32,809 nt of DNA from Eubacteriales bacterium (GTDB lineage: Bacteria > Bacillota > Clostridia > Lachnospirales > Lachnospiraceae). Below the pieces are notes generated by a model. It saw only the letters and a program-made list of their open reading frames with translations, searched no databases and was not told the DNA's origin. Location: the NCBI GenBank assembly GCA_030524135.1, contig JAUNHA010000025.1:1-32809 (forward strand), written 5' to 3'. The first letter of the stretch is position 1, and every line of letters starts with the position of its first letter. The translations under genes and the position numbers were made by a program. Of the stretch, positions 1-7,824 are shown one piece after another.

Positions 1-11
1 TAAGTTGATAC

Positions 12-43
12 TTGACAAAGGTCATTACATATCAGATTATAAT
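12..43 (+). promoter_or_regulatory. Promoter-like sequence with long spacer
   Basis: A perfect TTGACA (12-17) is followed by a perfect TATAAT (38-43), but the spacer is 20 bp rather than 17. Long spacers of 19-20 bp are typical of promoters activated by MerR-family proteins, so it may be weak unless activated, or a chance pairing. No gene on the plus strand follows; a hairpin lies at 151-189. Confidence 0.3.
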
Positions 44-150
44 AGATCTTAGAAATTCAGATATCAACAGCTTATCAGAACATGATATGAATGTCAAAGA
101 CTTTTTTCCTGTCAACCGAAAATGAGCGCGAATTGCGTTCGAAACGATCA

Positions 151-190
151 AGGGCTGTAAAAAAATGAAAAAACACTTTTTACAGCCCCT
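151..190. terminator. Inverted repeat, probable terminator
   Basis: AGGGCTGTAAAAA at 151-163 pairs with TTTTTACAGCCCCT at 177-190. The A/T part of the stem supplies a U-rich arm on either strand. It lies about 75 nt beyond the stop codon of the minus-strand lipoprotein gene, which it may terminate. There is no long T-run after the stem, so the call is moderate. Confidence 0.5.
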
Positions 191-264
191 GTCCGTTGGT
201 CTGAACTGCCCGGCATACCACCGGTTTCACACGTTCCAGACCTTATATTCGATTTTCTTTCTGC

Positions 265-1053
265 TTAAAAGTTAAACAGCACAAGCTTGTCCGCGATGTA
301 GAGCGGCGGATCGATCGCCGGAGCCGCGGCATTCGGCCAGATCATACAGAAGCGGCCTTCCTCGATGTCCATCAGGCTGATCATCTGTCTTGTGAGGTAT
401 GGGCTGAGCTCCGTATTCTCCTCGGAAACCTGCCAGCGGTTGCCGTCCTGGTCCGTGATCACGAGGCTGCTGCCGTCCTCATTCTTTTCCACCTTCTGTA
501 TTGCAACATACTGCGGAGCCGCATAATCTGCCGGGATGTTTACGACCATCGCCTGCAGGGAGGTCTGCGGCGGAAGGGACATCGTCATAGCCTGTGCCGC
601 CCATGCGTATACCGTTTCCCCGACCTTGATATCAGAGAGCTGTACCGGAAGTCCGCTTACAGCATCGATGACCGGCACGCCCTGCGCGGTGTGGAATACG
701 ATCTCCTGCTGGACATCCTGCACGTTTCCGTCCTCATCCGTGTAGGTCTCGTTGCTCAGGATCACGATATCTCCGCTCTCCGTGTCTACCGACTGGACCG
801 TGCCCCATTTTCTGACAGGCTGCGTATCCGTAAAACGGGAATCATCCTCTGTGCCTTCTGCACTTTCTGCTATAGTTTCTCCATCCTCCGTAAGCGAAGC
901 GCCCGGTCCCGGGTTGGTCGGCGTGGTATTGTTGATGATCGTCTGCGTGCCGGTTTCCGCATTTGCGCTCATTCCTGTATTGACCGCGCATGCCGATACC
1001 ATCAGCGCTGCAAGTCCGATTATCATGCTTCCTGCATACTTCTTATTTCTCAT
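265..1053 (-). CDS. Putative lipoprotein, unknown function
   Basis: A 262-residue exported protein. Residues 1-22 form a lipoprotein-type signal: basic start (MRNKK), hydrophobic stretch, then a VSAC lipobox with Cys22 as the probable lipidated residue. Residues 23-75 are a low-complexity linker rich in Thr, Asn, Pro, Gly and acidic residues, ending in acidic repeats. The remainder (about 80-262) is beta-rich, with two similar halves opening with VQSVDTESGDIVIL and IQKVEKNEDGSSLVI, suggesting two related small beta domains. It is therefore probably tethered outside the membrane. The start is preceded by GGAAAGGA 11 nt upstream. I do not recognise a named family. It lies downstream of the glycerate kinase gene on the same strand, 190 bp away, and is probably a separate unit. 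Confidence 0.75.
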   Translation of the reverse strand: MRNKKYAGSMIIGLAALMVSACAVNTGMSANAETGTQTIINNTTPTNPGPGASLTEDGETIAESAEGTEDDSRFTDTQPVRKWGTVQSVDTESGDIVILSNETYTDEDGNVQDVQQEIVFHTAQGVPVIDAVSGLPVQLSDIKVGETVYAWAAQAMTMSLPPQTSLQAMVVNIPADYAAPQYVAIQKVEKNEDGSSLVITDQDGNRWQVSEENTELSPYLTRQMISLMDIEEGRFCMIWPNAAAPAIDPPLYIADKLVLFNF

Positions 1054-1243
1054 AGTGATAAATCCTTTCCCTTCTGTTTGCGTTTTGTCATTTCTTTTTT
1101 ATCTCTGCCGGCTCCGCCGGATGCCCGTCCCCTATCACGAACCGCGGCACCCCGGTTTTTGCTTCCGACATCCTATATACGCACGGCGCCTTTCCGGCCT
1201 TTCAGAAAAAAAGGATTTTTTTATTTTTCCTTATCCGATTCTC

Positions 1244-2383
1244 TTATCTGAGCTTCTGTCCGGCGCGCACCATGCGGAACAGGCGGACCGCCGCTGACGC
1301 ATACAGCTCCTCCGCGCGCGATAACGCCTCTGAAAGCTCCATCGGCGCGTTGACCGTCGTTATCATCGAATCAATGCCGCAGTCGTACATCTTTTCCGCA
1401 CCTTCTCCAAGGCTTCCAACGACTGCAACCGCAGGAATTCCGTGCTTGTCTGCACGCAGCCCGACGCCGTGCATTACTTTTCCGAAAGCAGACTGCCAGT
1501 CCGTACGTCCCTCTCCCGTCACGACCATGGACACACCCGAAAGACGCGTGTCAAAATCGATCAGGTCAAGCACCGTCTCGATTCCGGATTTAAGCGTGGC
1601 GGAAAGGAAGACGAGCAGCGCGCCTCCGAGGCCGCCTGCCGCTCCTGCTCCGGCTGCCGTATCGAGATCCACGCCAAACTGCGCCTTGATAACATCCCGG
1701 TAATTCTGCATGCCCGCCTCAAGCTGATCAAGGATCTCCGGCGTGCCGCCCTTTTGCTTTCCAAAGGTATAGGTCGCACCGTCCTTTCCGCAAAGCGGAT
1801 TGCTGACATCACACATAACCGTAAAGTGCGCCTCTTTTACGCCCGGATCAATGCCGGAAACGTCAATGGCTTTTACACGGATCAGGTCCGCGCCGCAGCC
1901 GGAAAGCTCCGCTCCGTTTTCATCCAGGAATTTTACGCCGAGCGCGCGCATGCAGCCCATGCCGCCGTCATTTGTCGCAGAGCCCCCGATCGCGATGGAA
2001 ATATCCCGGAAGCCGCGGGAAAGCGCGTCACGGATCATTTCTCCCGTGCCGTAGGTCGTCGTCTTTCTTGGATCCCGTTTTTCATGGGGCACCATCGGAA
2101 GACCCGATGCCGCCGCCATCTCCATGACCGCGCGGTTCTCGTCCAGCTTTCCGTAAAATGCACGTGCAGTCTCTCCAAGCGGCCCTGTGACCGAAAGCTC
2201 GATCCGCTCTCCGCTTACAGCGGACAAGACCGCATCCGTCGTGCCTTCTCCGCCATCCGCTACCGCGACATGATCACAGACGCAGTCCGGGAATACAGAC
2301 TTTGCCGCCGTCTCAAGCAGTCTCGCTGTTTCCTCTGATGACAGGGTACCCTTAAACGAATCTGAAGCAAATAAAAATTTCAT
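1244..2383 (-). CDS. glxK: Glycerate kinase (GlxK/GarK family)
   Basis: A 379-residue glycerate kinase of the GckA/GlxK type, which phosphorylates D-glycerate with ATP (2-phosphoglycerate is the usual product in this family), feeding it into lower glycolysis. The family N-terminus is plain: FLFASDSFKGTLSS (3-16), then VAVADGGEGTTDAV. GGSATNDGGMGCMRALG and VVTGEGRTDWQSAFGK are the other family motifs. Length matches the family norm of about 375-380. AAAGG lies upstream of ATG 2383. The CdaR-type regulator gene ends 116 bp upstream on the same strand. In enterobacteria CdaR controls glycerate and sugar-diacid genes including a glycerate kinase, so the pairing supports both calls. An extended -10 in the gap means it may also have its own promoter. 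Confidence 0.95.
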   Translation of the reverse strand: MKFLFASDSFKGTLSSEETARLLETAAKSVFPDCVCDHVAVADGGEGTTDAVLSAVSGERIELSVTGPLGETARAFYGKLDENRAVMEMAAASGLPMVPHEKRDPRKTTTYGTGEMIRDALSRGFRDISIAIGGSATNDGGMGCMRALGVKFLDENGAELSGCGADLIRVKAIDVSGIDPGVKEAHFTVMCDVSNPLCGKDGATYTFGKQKGGTPEILDQLEAGMQNYRDVIKAQFGVDLDTAAGAGAAGGLGGALLVFLSATLKSGIETVLDLIDFDTRLSGVSMVVTGEGRTDWQSAFGKVMHGVGLRADKHGIPAVAVVGSLGEGAEKMYDCGIDSMITTVNAPMELSEALSRAEELYASAAVRLFRMVRAGQKLR

Positions 2384-2420
2384 ACAAAACCAGCCTTTCC
2401 GCTTTTCCGCATTTTTTCTT

Positions 2421-2429
2421 ATTGTATCA
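2421..2429 (-). promoter_or_regulatory. Extended -10 upstream of glycerate kinase
   Basis: On the minus strand the sequence reads TGATACAAT, an extended -10 element, 38 nt before the glycerate kinase start. No good -35 is seen at 17 bp. It could give the kinase gene a promoter separate from the upstream cdaR-like gene. Confidence 0.3.
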
Positions 2430-2499
2430 GATTCTGGTCCGTTCCGGATCGGCCCGGCAGCCCAATTCTTTTTATATTGTTTGTTTCATCAGAACAAAA

Positions 2500-3639
2500 T
2501 CAGTGCCTCATACGCAAAAAATACAGATACAAAGCCTCGGCGAGCCTCCGCTCCGATGCTCCTGCCTGCGGATTGACCGCAAGTCTCTCTCTTATTTTAT
2601 TGTAACGATAGGTAAACGTATTTTTGTGCAGATACAGCTTTTTCGCCGCATCCACCAGATTATAATTGCAGGTAATAAGCGCGCCCATGATCTCCAGATA
2701 CTCCTCACGGAACTTCTCATCAAACAAACAGGCGCCTCCGTCAAAGACCTGTGCAAGCTCCCGGCGCGGCAGCTGATCCGCGAGGTATTCTCCGACATGC
2801 TCATAAAACCAGGCTGACCCGCCATCAGGAAGCTTCAGATGCGCCTCCATCCAGCGACAGTGTCCATATCCCGCCGGATACTGCGCAAATTCCCGCTGCA
2901 TACTCCCGACATAGCAGGAGAGCGGCAGGCCCTCTCGCCGGAACAGCCTCAGCGGACCGCTCAGGTATTCACCGATCTCATACCGGTAATCGGAGTAAAA
3001 CCCGTCCCCCGCAGGTGCGATCGTCTTAAATACCAGCACATATTCTTCAGACAGCGCAAAGCTGATATCCTCACTTCCGTGCCCTGCGCTTCCCTTTATA
3101 AGGTCAATCAGTGTCTTCTGCGATGCGGCGGAATCTGTCTTCAAAAGAAGCGGTATCCGCAGCAGCTCCTCATGATAGCCAAGCGCCTCCGAAAGCGTCT
3201 TAAGCTCACCTGCATCCGCAGGCACACGTCCGGTCAGGAGCTCGGCAAAGCGCTCTTTTTTGTTCTGCCTGCGCAGCATTTCCACCCGTCGGCTTTCATA
3301 GCGAAGCATCGTCTCGACTGCCATTCTGATGACAAGCGCCACCGGGCGCACCTCCTCCGGATTTCCCGTGATCCCGATCACGCCGGCAGGCTTTCCGTCA
3401 AGCTCCACGATCATATTGACGCCGTTTTGTACGCCCTCGTAGCCGCTTTTTTCTCCGATCTCCATCATTTCTCCGGCCTCACCGCGCGCGAGCAGATAGG
3501 CGACCTCGTGAAAGGTTCCGATGCGCCAGGCATCCCTGCTTGCGATGATAATGCCGTTTTCATCCATAATGTTGACATTGTAATCCGTATATCTGACTAC
3601 CTGTTCAATAAACTTCTGCGCCAGGCCGACGTCGATCAT
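2500..3639 (-). CDS. cdaR: CdaR-family sugar diacid/glycerate regulator
   Basis: A 379-residue transcription factor of the CdaR (SdaR) family. The N-terminal sugar-diacid recognition domain begins IDVGLAQKFIEQVV and includes IMDENGIIIASRD, a PAS-like ligand-sensing region. The C-terminal PucR-type helix-turn-helix includes AAKKLYLHKNTFTYRYNKI. The start at 3639 is chosen because GGAGGAG sits 6 nt upstream; an in-frame ATG at 3753 would add 38 residues with no family similarity and run across a hairpin. It lies upstream of glycerate kinase on the same strand, so activation of that gene by glycerate or a sugar acid is the natural inference. Its own promoter is not obvious: a terminator-like hairpin ends about 30 nt upstream. 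Confidence 0.9.
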   Translation of the reverse strand: MIDVGLAQKFIEQVVRYTDYNVNIMDENGIIIASRDAWRIGTFHEVAYLLARGEAGEMMEIGEKSGYEGVQNGVNMIVELDGKPAGVIGITGNPEEVRPVALVIRMAVETMLRYESRRVEMLRRQNKKERFAELLTGRVPADAGELKTLSEALGYHEELLRIPLLLKTDSAASQKTLIDLIKGSAGHGSEDISFALSEEYVLVFKTIAPAGDGFYSDYRYEIGEYLSGPLRLFRREGLPLSCYVGSMQREFAQYPAGYGHCRWMEAHLKLPDGGSAWFYEHVGEYLADQLPRRELAQVFDGGACLFDEKFREEYLEIMGALITCNYNLVDAAKKLYLHKNTFTYRYNKIRERLAVNPQAGASERRLAEALYLYFLRMRH

Positions 3640-3670
3640 GGCATCTCCTCCGTATGTTCCAGATGTGAAA

Positions 3671-3706
3671 CAAAAAGGCTTCCTGCACATTCGTACAAAG
3701 AAGCCC
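3671..3706 (-). terminator. Terminator or attenuator before cdaR
   Basis: On the minus strand GGCTTC (3705-3700) and GAAGCC (3682-3677) form a 6-bp stem followed by TTTTTG. It lies downstream of the secreted-protein gene ending at 3754 and only about 32 nt before the cdaR start, so it either ends the upstream message or attenuates entry into cdaR. Confidence 0.6.
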
Positions 3707-3753
3707 TGTTTTCTTATTCTTTCCGGCAGGCATGCCAGAATCCGCAGATGCAT

Positions 3754-4380
3754 TTACTGTCTGATGTAAACCTCGGGCGGAGCCTCGGTCTCCGGAACCG
3801 CCTGCGCGTCTGCATTTTCAATATAATAGTTCAGGTCATCGTCTGTACATACCTGAAAATACTGCTTTTCCGTCTTTTTTCCGTCTGCGCCCTTATAGGT
3901 AAGCGTCATGCAGAGACTGCGCTGGGTATCGGAATACAGCTTTCCGCGTTCCTCAAGGTTCTCGCGGTTTCTCTCCGTCAGAAACGCATAAGTGCTTCCG
4001 TCTCCGACATTCAGATCGCCGTAATCAAAGGTGCGGACCTTTTCGATCTTGCTGCCCTTTCCCGCATCGTTCAGAGATACCATATCGATCTCGATCTTAA
4101 GTGCGGATACATCCGCGTCCGGATTGGCCGCAACGATCTCAAACTCCGTATCCGGTGTCATCGCGTGTCCGTTCGCATACTTCTCGCCATATCCGGTATA
4201 GCACATTCTCTCCGTGCTGTCTCCGGTCAGTACGATTTCAAATGGAAATCTGCGCTGCTCTTCAGCAAGCCCGTTTGCTCTGGTCTTTACATCTCCGTTT
4301 GCAAATGCAGTTCCGGAGAACAAAACCGCGGCCGCTGCTGCAAGCACCGCCGTGCGTTTTATAAATGATAACACTTTCAA
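3754..4380 (-). CDS. Secreted protein of unknown function
   Basis: I prefer the TTG start at 4380, giving 208 residues, because GAGGA sits 5 nt upstream and the protein then opens with a normal signal peptide: KVLSFIKRT, a run of Ala/Val/Leu, and a likely cleavage site after AFA. An in-frame ATG at 4446 would add 22 residues and lacks a good binding site. The mature part is about 180 residues, mixed polar, with a family of short beta-like stretches (RFPFEIVLTGDSTERMCYTG; QRSLCMTLTYKGADG) and a Pro/Glu-rich C-terminus ending in EVYIRQ. Four Cys residues occur in the mature chain. No family recognised. A long leader with three hairpins and a possible inverted-repeat element precedes it, and a hairpin terminator follows. 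Confidence 0.7.
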   Translation of the reverse strand: MKVLSFIKRTAVLAAAAAVLFSGTAFANGDVKTRANGLAEEQRRFPFEIVLTGDSTERMCYTGYGEKYANGHAMTPDTEFEIVAANPDADVSALKIEIDMVSLNDAGKGSKIEKVRTFDYGDLNVGDGSTYAFLTERNRENLEERGKLYSDTQRSLCMTLTYKGADGKKTEKQYFQVCTDDDLNYYIENADAQAVPETEAPPEVYIRQ

Positions 4381-4405
4381 ATTGATCCTCTTCGTTATCT
4401 GATTA

Positions 4406-4456
4406 GCGAAGTATCCATACTTTGCCCGATAATGGGAAAGCCTCATTCACTTTCCC
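4406..4456 (-). promoter_or_regulatory. Two tandem hairpins in the mRNA leader
   Basis: GCGAAGTAT/ATACTTTGC (4406-4414 and 4417-4425, one G-U-type mismatch, 2-nt centre) and GGGAAAG/CTTTCCC (4434-4440 and 4450-4456) form two consecutive stems immediately before the ribosome binding site of the secreted-protein gene. They may be a regulatory RNA or, for the first, a DNA operator. No known riboswitch consensus was matched. Confidence 0.4.
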
Positions 4457-4577
4457 TGTAAATGTAAAAGGTTCCGGACATGCCGGTTACAATCCCTTCA
4501 CAATTTGTACATATTTTAACATGTAAATATGACAGCTAGCATGCCCAGAACCTTACAAAAATCTTACATTTCCCTGT
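4451..4577. repeat. Imperfect inverted repeat with flanking direct repeats
   Basis: Arms 4464-4483 and 4539-4556 are imperfect inverted copies (GTAAaaGGTTCcGGaCATGC versus GTAAGGTTCtGGgCATGC). The block is flanked by identical 9-mers TTTCCCTGT at 4451-4459 and 4569-4577. This resembles a small non-autonomous element of about 109 bp with a 9-bp target duplication, though a regulatory dyad is equally possible. Confidence 0.4.
4513..4521 (-). promoter_or_regulatory. Candidate extended -10 for secreted-protein gene
   Basis: The minus strand reads TGTTAAAAT, an extended -10 (TGnTAAAAT). It would give a leader of about 125 nt. It lies inside the loop of the inverted repeat at 4464-4556. No convincing -35 is seen. 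Confidence 0.3.
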
Positions 4578-4623
4578 GTATTCAACACTTATTCGGTTAT
4601 GGTGTAAAAATATTCAATTCAGA

Positions 4624-5853
4624 TTAACGAAAAATCGCCTTCACAAAATTTTTCTTTCCACGCTTGATTACAAGACCGTCTCCGGAAAGGTCCTCGGCGG
4701 TATACTCCTTATGGCTGTCCGTCACCTTTTCATCGGCAACCGTCACGCCGCCCTGCTCCACATTTCTGCGGGCGTCTCCTCTCGAAGCGCAGAGCTTTGC
4801 GCCCACAAGAAGACTGAGAAGATCGATCTTTCCTTCCTTCAGCGACTCAGCCGTCACCTCGTAGGTCGGCATATTTTCGGAAGATGCACCGGAGAACACT
4901 GCCTTTGCCGCTGCCTCTGCCTTATCAGCCTCTTCCTTTCCGTGTACAAGCTCCGTGAGCTCGTGCGCAAGAATTTCCTTTGCACGGTTTAACTCCGCAC
5001 CTTCCCAGGCTTCCATCTTTCTGATCTCTTCAAGCGGAAGGAAGGTAAGCATCTTGATGCACTTCAGTACATCCGCGTCATTTACATTTCTCCAGTACTG
5101 GTAGAAGTCATACGGAGAGGTTTTTTCCGGATCAAGCCATACTGCGCCTGAAGCGGTCTTTCCCATTTTTTTGCCCTCGGAATTGAGCAGCAGTGTGATC
5201 GTCATGGCATGCGCATCCTTGCCGAGCTTCTTGCGGATGAGCTCCGTTCCGGCAAGCATGTTGGACCACTGGTCATCACCGCCGAACTGCATATTGCAGC
5301 CGTAATCCTCGTACAGGCGGTAAAAATCATAAGCCTGCATGATCATATAGTTAAACTCAAGGAAGGTAAGTCCCTTCTCCATGCGCTGCTCATAGCATCT
5401 TGCGCGCAGCATATTGTTAACGGAGAAATGCGCGCCGACATCCCTGATAAACTCAACGTAATTCAGATCCAGAAGCCAGTCCCCGTTGTTGACCATAACT
5501 GCGTCGCTTTCGCCTTCGCCGAAGTGGATAAAACGGGACATCTGTCTGCGGAAGCAGTCGCAGTTATGCGCGATCGTTTCCCTTGTCATCATTTTTCTCA
5601 GATCCTGACGGCCGGACGGATCTCCGATCATACCGGTTCCGCCGCCCACAAGCGCGATCGGCTTGTTACCTGCAAGCTGCAGGCGCTTCATCAGGCAGAG
5701 CGCCATAAAATGACCTACATGAAGGCTGTCCGCCGTCGGGTCAAAGCCGATATAGAAGGTGGCCTTTCCGTTGTTGACCATCTCCCTGATCTCATTTTCA
5801 TCTGTCACCTGCGCCAGAAGCCCGCGCTCTATCAGTTCCTCATAAACACCCAT
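4624..5853 (-). CDS. tyrS: Tyrosyl-tRNA synthetase
   Basis: A 409-residue class I aminoacyl-tRNA synthetase that charges tRNA-Tyr in the cytoplasm. The family signatures are present: HVGH (45-48, the HIGH motif), IGDPSGR, GGDDQWSNML and KMGKT (229-233, the KMSKS loop), with a C-terminal S4-like RNA-binding domain from about residue 340 (LLVGAKLCASRGDARRNVEQ). The start at 5853 (MGVYEELIERG) is conserved in the family and has AGAGGA about 10 nt upstream; a further upstream in-frame ATG at 6024 would overlap the YesL gene. Only 74 bp separates it from that gene on the same strand, so there is no room for a T-box leader of the usual size, and it may be co-transcribed. Confidence 0.97.
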   Translation of the reverse strand: MGVYEELIERGLLAQVTDENEIREMVNNGKATFYIGFDPTADSLHVGHFMALCLMKRLQLAGNKPIALVGGGTGMIGDPSGRQDLRKMMTRETIAHNCDCFRRQMSRFIHFGEGESDAVMVNNGDWLLDLNYVEFIRDVGAHFSVNNMLRARCYEQRMEKGLTFLEFNYMIMQAYDFYRLYEDYGCNMQFGGDDQWSNMLAGTELIRKKLGKDAHAMTITLLLNSEGKKMGKTASGAVWLDPEKTSPYDFYQYWRNVNDADVLKCIKMLTFLPLEEIRKMEAWEGAELNRAKEILAHELTELVHGKEEADKAEAAAKAVFSGASSENMPTYEVTAESLKEGKIDLLSLLVGAKLCASRGDARRNVEQGGVTVADEKVTDSHKEYTAEDLSGDGLVIKRGKKNFVKAIFR

Positions 5854-5927
5854 CAAACCAGTCCTCTTATTTTTATTTTCGTGTATTCCATATCTTATCT
5901 CAAAAAGGGAAAAACCGCAAGCCGCAA

Positions 5928-6623
5928 TCAGTCTTCCTCCGCGTTCGCGTCTTCTTCCCCGATCCGAAGTCCCAGTGCCTTTCTCATCATCCAGGTATTG
6001 AACCAGAGCGCAAGGGGCAGGCAAAAAAGGATCGGAAGGATCGCAAGCCCCGGAAAGAACCGGAAGCTCAGAAAGATCACGGAGATCAGCGCCGCATCCC
6101 CGAGCAGCATCAGCACCGTGCGCGGAAGGTTCCGGATACTCAGAACAGCTGCATTACAGAACAGCTCCGGGATCCTGTTATAAAATCTTGCTTCCAGCGG
6201 AAAGATATACAGAAACACCGCCGCATAGAGAAAGCTCCCCAGAAAGAAAAGCGCCGTGAGCAGGCAGAACACAACACTGCTGCCCGCAACACCCGTCATG
6301 CCCGCGCCCCCGTCTGCCGGAAAGAGCGCAAACAGCATTCTTCCGTCTGCCATAAGTACAGCGCCGAGCAGAAGAAATAAGAGCGTCAGCACGATTCCGT
6401 GCATAAGGTTCTGCCGGAACGCATGCAGGAAATCCCGCACCGTCCCGGCATCTCTTTTTTCCATGATCCGAAAGCAGGTATAGTAGGCTGCCGACAGGCC
6501 GGCCCCGGCCGTTATGACCGGAACTGCGCTTAGAAAAAGCAGCAGATCCAGGAGCATAAAATCTCCCAGAAGCCCCATAAACCGCCATAATGAATTGTCA
6601 TACTGAAAAAATTTCCCCGCCAT
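5928..6623 (-). CDS. yesL: YesL family (DUF624) membrane protein
   Basis: A 231-residue integral membrane protein with about five hydrophobic segments (for example around residues 20-48, 75-95, 108-140 and 165-210). The N-terminus (FFQYDNSLWRFMGLLGDFM) followed by LSAVPVITAGAGLSAAYYTC is characteristic of the YesL/DUF624 family, whose members commonly sit beside sugar ABC transporters and regulators in Firmicutes; their biochemical role is unproven. GAAAGGA precedes the ATG. It lies 58 bp downstream of the second CdaR-like gene on the same strand, a spacing that allows co-transcription, with a GC-rich hairpin (GCGCTTC/GAAGCGC) in the gap. Confidence 0.85.
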   Translation of the reverse strand: MAGKFFQYDNSLWRFMGLLGDFMLLDLLLFLSAVPVITAGAGLSAAYYTCFRIMEKRDAGTVRDFLHAFRQNLMHGIVLTLLFLLLGAVLMADGRMLFALFPADGGAGMTGVAGSSVVFCLLTALFFLGSFLYAAVFLYIFPLEARFYNRIPELFCNAAVLSIRNLPRTVLMLLGDAALISVIFLSFRFFPGLAILPILFCLPLALWFNTWMMRKALGLRIGEEDANAEED

Positions 6624-6681
6624 TTTTTCCTTTCACCGCAGCGCTTCCGCATTCCGCGCCGAAGCGCCTCCGTGCGGCAGA

Positions 6682-7770
6682 TCAGTTAAAATCCTTTTCC
6701 ACATAGCGCAGATACTCATCGACCATCAGCGCGATCTTCAGCGTCATTGCATCCTCAAAATTGCGGATGTTAAGGCCGAGGGTTTTCTGCATCTTATCGA
6801 GGCGGTATACCAGCGTATTTCTGTGAATGTAGAGATTTCTGGAAGCCTCTGAAATATTGAGCGAATCCGTAAAGAACTGCTTGATCGTCTGCAGTGTCTC
6901 CTCGTCGAGATCCTCCGGCTTTGTATCCGGAAAAATCTCATTGAGGAACATGCGGCAGAGCGTGACCGGAAGCTGATAGATCAGACGTCCGATTCCAAGC
7001 TTCGCATAGGCGGTGATATAATCCTCCCCGCGGAAAATGCGCCCTACCTCCATGGCAAGCCCCGCTTCCTTATAGGAGCGGGAAAGATCCTTAAGCTCCG
7101 TCACCGGATTTCCGTAGGAAATATTGCTCCTCTGCATTCCTTCCGTATTAACGATGTCCAGAAGTCCCCTTGCCGTCTGCAGGAACTCTTCCTCTCCGTC
7201 TCCGTCCTCGAGATTTCTGACATATACGATATGGCGCTCGTCGGTCTTGAACAAAAATCCTCCCGCGCCCTCTCCATACAGCGGACGCAGAATATCGATC
7301 ACCGTATTATCGCTGTCGTCCTTGATTTCGATCAGGAAAACGATCCGTTTCTGTTCATTTTCAATATGGAATTTCCTTGCGCGGTCCAGAATGTCAACAT
7401 AGAGCAGATTGTCAAGGATCACGTTTTTCAGGAAGTTGTCCTTGTCAAACCGGTCCTTGTCAGAGTTGATCATGGTCTGCAGCTGGAACGCCGCAAGCCG
7501 CAGATACGTAAGCGTCTCGTCTCCCGTTCCTTTTGCGGACAGCATGTATACAAGACTGCCCTTATCCCTTACCTTTATAAAATATGTCTCTCCAAAGCTC
7601 TGGGAATCCGCATCTGAAAGCGCAAAGTCCTGTGCGCGCGCTTCATCCTTCCCGGATATCACATCAGTCGAAATAATCTTCGTCCCGTCCGGATTAAAGA
7701 GCGCAAGCTCAACTTTGGCAATCATCTTGATGCCTTCCAGCGTTACCTTGAGTGTGTTGTTGGAAATCAT
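6682..7770 (-). CDS. CdaR/PucR-family transcriptional regulator
   Basis: A 362-residue regulator with a C-terminal PucR helix-turn-helix (ISEASRNLYIHRNTLVYRLD, about 305-325), the same DNA-binding fold as the CdaR at 2500-3639 but a different sensory half. The N-terminal third resembles a diacid-sensing domain (IAKVELALFNPDGTKIIST); the centre is a GGDEF-like-degenerate region of the family (YGNPVTELKDLSRSYKEAGLAM). The start is supported by GGAGGAGG 7 nt upstream. It is followed by yesL and preceded by the sugar ABC ATPase gene, which ends in a terminator, so it has its own promoter. That neighbourhood suggests a role in carbohydrate uptake, but its effector is unknown. A perfect 10-bp inverted repeat upstream may be its operator. 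Confidence 0.85.
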   Translation of the reverse strand: MISNNTLKVTLEGIKMIAKVELALFNPDGTKIISTDVISGKDEARAQDFALSDADSQSFGETYFIKVRDKGSLVYMLSAKGTGDETLTYLRLAAFQLQTMINSDKDRFDKDNFLKNVILDNLLYVDILDRARKFHIENEQKRIVFLIEIKDDSDNTVIDILRPLYGEGAGGFLFKTDERHIVYVRNLEDGDGEEEFLQTARGLLDIVNTEGMQRSNISYGNPVTELKDLSRSYKEAGLAMEVGRIFRGEDYITAYAKLGIGRLIYQLPVTLCRMFLNEIFPDTKPEDLDEETLQTIKQFFTDSLNISEASRNLYIHRNTLVYRLDKMQKTLGLNIRNFEDAMTLKIALMVDEYLRYVEKDFN

Positions 7771-7808
7771 TGTCCTGCCTCCTCCGTAAATAAAAATAGT
7801 ATGTCTGT

Positions 7809-7814
7809 ATTATA
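7809..7814 (-). promoter_or_regulatory. -10 box of the second CdaR-like gene
   Basis: Minus-strand TATAAT lies 38 nt before the start codon of the regulator. No good -35 is found at 16-18 bp, which fits a promoter that needs an activator. Confidence 0.45.
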
Positions 7815-7824
7815 TACGCAAGCC

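Noticed and set aside
2839-4368. A 509-codon open frame on the plus strand
   Set aside because: It lies antisense to cdaR and the secreted-protein gene, has no ribosome binding site and a composition typical of frames shadowing GC-rich genes.
4380-4460. CGGGCAAAG in the secreted-protein leader resembled the c-di-GMP-I riboswitch core
   Set aside because: The second conserved segment (ACGCAAAGC) and the third stem are missing, so the class is not supported.
5854-5927. T-box leader for tyrS
   Set aside because: Only 74 bp separate it from the upstream gene, with no specifier stem or T-box sequence.
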